A stretch of 64,000 nt of DNA from Nocardia bhagyanarayanae (GTDB lineage: Bacteria > Actinomycetota > Actinomycetes > Mycobacteriales > Mycobacteriaceae): NCBI RefSeq assembly GCF_006716565.1, contig NZ_VFPG01000001.1, forward strand, positions 310,001 to 374,000, given 5' to 3'. A model generated the notes under the pieces. That model worked only from the letters and a program-made list of their open reading frames with translations. It was not told the origin of the DNA and ran no database searches. The position numbers and the translations under genes are program-made. Below, piece by piece: positions 61,322 to 64,000 of this stretch (its first letter is position 1; the number at the start of each line of letters is the position of its first letter).

Positions 61322-61603
61322 TCAGAAGGAGTTGTAGACCTTCTTGTCAGCGGCGAACGCGTTGTTGAACGCGCCGTCGATGGCGTTGCGCAGGGCCTGC
61401 ATCTTGGTGTGGGTGTCGTTGAGCTCCTCGAGCAGGGAGTTGGCCTTCGCGGTGAAGGACTCCAGCGCCTCGTTCTCTTCCCAACCCTTGGTGACCAGCT
61501 TGTCCCTGGCGGCGACGAAGGCGTCCTTGTAGCCGTCGAGGTCCGTGTAGTACTGATCCATTTCGCTGATCAGCTGGTCGTGTACTTGCTTGGTGTACTT
61601 CAT
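61322..61603 (-). CDS. WXG100-like protein with W-E-E turn, ESX locus 2
   Basis: 93-residue helical hairpin protein of the Esx size class. The turn reads GWEEN (Trp41), with Glu in place of the family glycine. N-helix contains many charged and tyrosine residues (HDQLISEMDQYYTDLDGYKD) and the C-terminus is AFAADKKVYNSF, without a Y-x3-D/E motif. ATG after GAAAGGAGAGCGCC. It follows the canonical W-E-G partner by 25 bases, so the pair should form one heterodimer exported by locus 2. Confidence 0.85.
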   Translation of the reverse strand: MKYTKQVHDQLISEMDQYYTDLDGYKDAFVAARDKLVTKGWEENEALESFTAKANSLLEELNDTHTKMQALRNAIDGAFNNAFAADKKVYNSF

Positions 61604-61628
61604 GGCGCTCTCCTTTCGAGCGGTGGTG

Positions 61629-61928
61629 TCAGATCAGGTTGGTCAGGGCGTCCACGTTCTCCGGATCGACGTTCCCGAGCGTCGTGTTGCCCTCGGAGAT
61701 GGTCTGGTTCAGCTCGTCGATCTTGGTGTTGATCCGCTGGGTTTCTTCCTGCCAAGCCGTGGAAGCCTTCTGGCCCGCGACCGCGGCGTCACCCTCCCAG
61801 CCCGAGCGGGCCGCGTCGAAGGTTTCCTGCACGGCCGAGATGGTCTTCTTGATGCCCTCGACGGCCTGCATGTATTCATCGACGACCGCAGCAGCTTCGG
61901 CCTCTGTAAAACTTGTCTGTCCGGACAT
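61629..61928 (-). CDS. WXG100 protein (W-E-G), ESX locus 2
   Basis: 99 residues, canonical Esx fold: helix 1 about 9-40, turn SGWEGD (Trp44, Gly46), helix 2 about 48-85, tail DPENVDALTNLI. No Y-x3-D/E motif. Partner of the next gene in the leftward operon; 88 bases after espG. ATG start with GAGGTGA about nine bases upstream. Confidence 0.9.
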   Translation of the reverse strand: MSGQTSFTEAEAAAVVDEYMQAVEGIKKTISAVQETFDAARSGWEGDAAVAGQKASTAWQEETQRINTKIDELNQTISEGNTTLGNVDPENVDALTNLI

Positions 61929-62016
61929 TGTTCACCTCGTCATGTCGGCGTGTATTTCGTGTTCCGCTGCGCAGGGCCGCGGTGGTTCGGTCGGTTCGTG
62001 AGTTCCGAAGCGTTGA

Positions 62017-62805
62017 CTAGGGCATCCACCTTCCTCCGGGCAAGGTTTCGATCAGAGCCGAGATCGCCTGGGCGATCCGGTGATCGGTTCCCGGGGTGAA
62101 GGTCGACCAGACCCGCAGGTCCGGCGCAGCGCCGGGGCTGGCGGCGATACGACCCCGTGCGGTGTCGTATACCGCGACCGCCCCGGACGATCGGGTGGTC
62201 ACGCCGTCGTCGTAGGCGTAGGCGACGATCTCGGCGTGCGCGTGGCAGCTGGACATGGCCAACCCGAACTCGATGGCATCGCGTTCGGCCACGCCGCGGG
62301 CATAGAAGATATCGGAGTAATCGCTGGATTTGGTTGCTTCGTCGAGTCTTTCGCGCAGTTCGTCGACCGGGGCGCTGATGCTCGGGATATCGGCGGCCGG
62401 TGCGCGGCCCAGCGCTTCCAGCACCGGGCGGGCCAGCGCTGGACCGCCGCCGTCGCACCAGATGGTGCCCACGTCGAAGGTGTCGCCGGTGCGGGTGGCC
62501 AGCGCGTGCTGGGCTCCCTTGCGCGCCACGCAGACCTGTCTGGTCCCCGACTCCGTGTAGATCCGGGCCGCGAGCTCACGCTCCGGGTTGGCCAGGATGA
62601 ACAGCGCATCGGTGAGATCGGCTGCGACATCGTCGTAGGCGTCGACCAACCCGGACGCGCGCAGGTCGCCGATCGCCTTCTCGCGCGCGGCCCGCCAGGC
62701 ATCGACCGAATCCTGCTGCGGTCCGACCCCGAGCACCAGCGGCAGGGTCTGCACGCCGAGCAGGTCGGACACCGCCAGCAGACCATCGTTGGTCATCGTC
62801 GTCAT
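62017..62805 (-). CDS. espG: EspG-family chaperone of ESX locus 2
   Basis: 262-residue cytosolic chaperone of the kind that binds the helical tip of PPE proteins and keeps PE-PPE pairs soluble for export. N-terminus DGLLAVSDLLGVQTLPLVLG, ELAARIYTESGTRQVCVARK, later VAERDAIEFGLAMSSCH and the closing VYDTARGRIAASPGAA with FTPGTDHRIAQAISALIETL match the EspG layout. ATG at 62805 overlaps the PPE-like gene stop (ATGA), coupling chaperone and client. Confidence 0.88.
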   Translation of the reverse strand: MTTMTNDGLLAVSDLLGVQTLPLVLGVGPQQDSVDAWRAAREKAIGDLRASGLVDAYDDVAADLTDALFILANPERELAARIYTESGTRQVCVARKGAQHALATRTGDTFDVGTIWCDGGGPALARPVLEALGRAPAADIPSISAPVDELRERLDEATKSSDYSDIFYARGVAERDAIEFGLAMSSCHAHAEIVAYAYDDGVTTRSSGAVAVYDTARGRIAASPGAAPDLRVWSTFTPGTDHRIAQAISALIETLPGGRWMP

Positions 62806-63773
62806 GCCGCCCCCGATGCCGTGGCCTTCGGCGCGGGTTCGGCGCCGCCGATCACCGCTGGGGCAGCGGCGAATCCGGCTTCGACTTCGAACGGCTTGTC
62901 CGGTTGCGCCGAGGCGGCGCCGGCCCGCAGCGTACGGTCGTCGTCCTGCATGGCCGCGCCGGGCGCCATCGCGGCCGGGACGCCCATGCGGTTCGCCGAC
63001 GATGAATCCCCGGCCACCGGAGCCGTTTCCACGGGCACCGGGGTCGGCTCGACGGTCGCGGCGGCCACCGCCTGGGTGGTGAACGCCGTCTTCGCCCGCG
63101 GCGGCGGTGTAGCCCGGGCGAACGCCGCGGCGAGCGAAGCCGGCACAGCGGTCGCGGGCATGGCCGTGGAACGCACCTCGGACGCGGCCCGCTCGGCTTC
63201 CAGCGCAGCGCTATTGGCGATGACCGGTGGCGCGGTCTGCGTCCACGGCGTCTCCAGCGGCTTGGTCGCCTCTTCGTAGACGCGCATGACGCGAGCCGCG
63301 TTGACCTTGACCAGATCCTGTTCGGCGGCGATATCGGCGGCCGCGCCTACCAGTGGCGCACCCATCCCGGCACCGATCGCCTCCACCGACTTCTTCGCCT
63401 CTTCGAGGGCGGCGATCTCGGCGACGTGCGGCATGGCCAGCCGTGCCACCTCGTAGGCCAGCGCTTGCGAGCCGGCCTTGGTGGCGTTCTGGGCCGCGGA
63501 ACCGGCCGCCTCCAGCAGCCACTCCCGCAGTTTGGTGATCCGGTCCAGGATCTCCGGGCTCGTCTCCGAACGCCACGATTCGCCGATGGCCTTGACGATC
63601 TGGTCGTATTCGGGCACAGCGGCACCGAAACTCACGCCGAGGCGAGTCCAGGCCTGGGCCGCTTCGGCCATCGGCACCGCGCCGCGACCGGTAGTCAGAT
63701 CCTGGGCGAGTTTCTCCGTTGGCCTGGCTTCCCAGACCACGCCGGTGAAACCAGGGATCGGCGGTTCGACCAT
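62802..63773 (-). CDS. PPE-like protein, ESX locus 2
   Basis: 323 residues. N-terminal about 175 follow the PPE-domain pattern: EPPIPGFTGVVWEARPTEKL, then TGRGAVPMAEAAQAWTRLG (compare G-x-G-x-x-PM-x-x-AAxAW), a helix hairpin with turn ESWRSETS where the WXG-type glycine is serine, and SQALAYEVARLAMPHVAEIAAL. The C-terminal half is Ala/Pro-rich and disordered. It overlaps espG by ATGA and follows the PE/EspC-like gene by 17 bases, the PE-PPE-EspG order of mycobacterial ESX systems. Probably exported as a heterodimer. Confidence 0.82.
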   Translation of the reverse strand: MVEPPIPGFTGVVWEARPTEKLAQDLTTGRGAVPMAEAAQAWTRLGVSFGAAVPEYDQIVKAIGESWRSETSPEILDRITKLREWLLEAAGSAAQNATKAGSQALAYEVARLAMPHVAEIAALEEAKKSVEAIGAGMGAPLVGAAADIAAEQDLVKVNAARVMRVYEEATKPLETPWTQTAPPVIANSAALEAERAASEVRSTAMPATAVPASLAAAFARATPPPRAKTAFTTQAVAAATVEPTPVPVETAPVAGDSSSANRMGVPAAMAPGAAMQDDDRTLRAGAASAQPDKPFEVEAGFAAAPAVIGGAEPAPKATASGAA

Positions 63774-63790
63774 ATGTCCCCCGCTTCGCG

Positions 63791-64000
63791 TCAGGCCGAC
63801 GCCCCGAGACCAGCGGCGTTCTCGGTGTCCATCGCCACCAGCGACTGCGACTGCGAGCGCAGCGCGGCGGCCAGTTTGCGTAGTTCGAGAACGCCGGCGG
63901 TCGCGGCTTCGTCATAGGAGGCGGCCACACCGCGCAGAGTCTGCGCGGCACGCTGCGAAACCTCGTCCAGCCCAGCGGCTTCCACCGCCAGGGCGGGCGT
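63791..64000 (-). CDS. PE/EspC-like type VII substrate, C-terminal part
   Basis: Open to the right edge, so the N-terminus is missing; 69 codons visible. AAGLDEVSQRAAQTLRGVAA resembles the middle of PE domains (AAADEVSAAIAALFGAH), and LVAMDTENAAGLGAS aligns with the PE or EspC tail Y-x3-D/E plus N-A, with Leu for Tyr. Position directly before a PPE-like gene and espG supports a PE role; an EspC-like protein is the alternative. A GTG at 63985 is only an internal option. Confidence 0.6.
   Translation of the reverse strand, partial: TPALAVEAAGLDEVSQRAAQTLRGVAASYDEAATAGVLELRKLAAALRSQSQSLVAMDTENAAGLGASA

Overview
The window is high-GC actinobacterial DNA, most likely from Nocardia or a close mycolate-containing relative. 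The evidence is the gene content: two type VII (ESX) secretion loci, tandem Nocardia-type DUF7373 lipoproteins, an EspI-like ATPase, an F420-type (LLM) oxidoreductase, and the actinobacterial infA-rpmJ-rpsM-rpsK-rpsD-rpoA-rplQ-truA ribosomal cluster. Coding density is high. GTG, TTG and ATG starts are all used, and many genes are coupled by ATGA or GTGA overlaps. No rRNA, tRNA, CRISPR, IS element or prophage gene was seen.

Layout. (1) 1-25.5 kb: a partial gene; six tandem lipoprotein genes (482-7853) containing a duplicated two-gene unit; a membrane Ser/Thr kinase (8021-9667); a WXG100 pair (10073-10733); then a complete ESX core: T7SS-associated protein, EccC, EccD, MycP, EccB and EccE. Its order, and its position beside truA/rplQ, match the ESX-4 locus of mycobacteria, but it carries eccE and is interrupted between mycP and eccB by a full-length HoxX homologue and a K+ channel. 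(2) 25.5-37 kb: housekeeping and accessory genes: FMN reductase, NmrA-type protein behind a perfect palindrome, epimerase plus methylthioadenosine phosphorylase, an EamA transporter, CsoR with its operator, an MFS-response regulator-histidine kinase-TAXI-lipoprotein operon, an LLM oxidoreductase, and Hsp20 behind a perfect CIRCE element. (3) 37-42.3 kb: truA and the ribosomal/RNA polymerase operon, with a hairpin-rich spacer between infA and rpmJ. (4) 42.5-64 kb: a second ESX region: a 1245-residue EspI-like MinD ATPase with an 18-residue tandem repeat, a DUF4254/GntR/GNAT group, a 69-bp tandem repeat array, then EccC, MycP, EccD, EccA, EccB, EccE, two small WXG100-like proteins, EspG, a PPE-like protein and the C-terminal part of a PE/EspC-like protein running off the right edge.

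How the genes fit together. Each ESX locus encodes EccB, EccC, EccD, EccE and the MycP protease, so each could build its own inner-membrane channel. The second also has EccA and EspG, which go with PE/PPE-type substrates, and its last five genes form one leftward PE-PPE-EspG-Esx-Esx operon. The first has only a WXG100 pair as obvious substrate, plus a kinase and lipoproteins that may serve it (inference). Perfect or near-perfect hairpins separate most convergent gene pairs.
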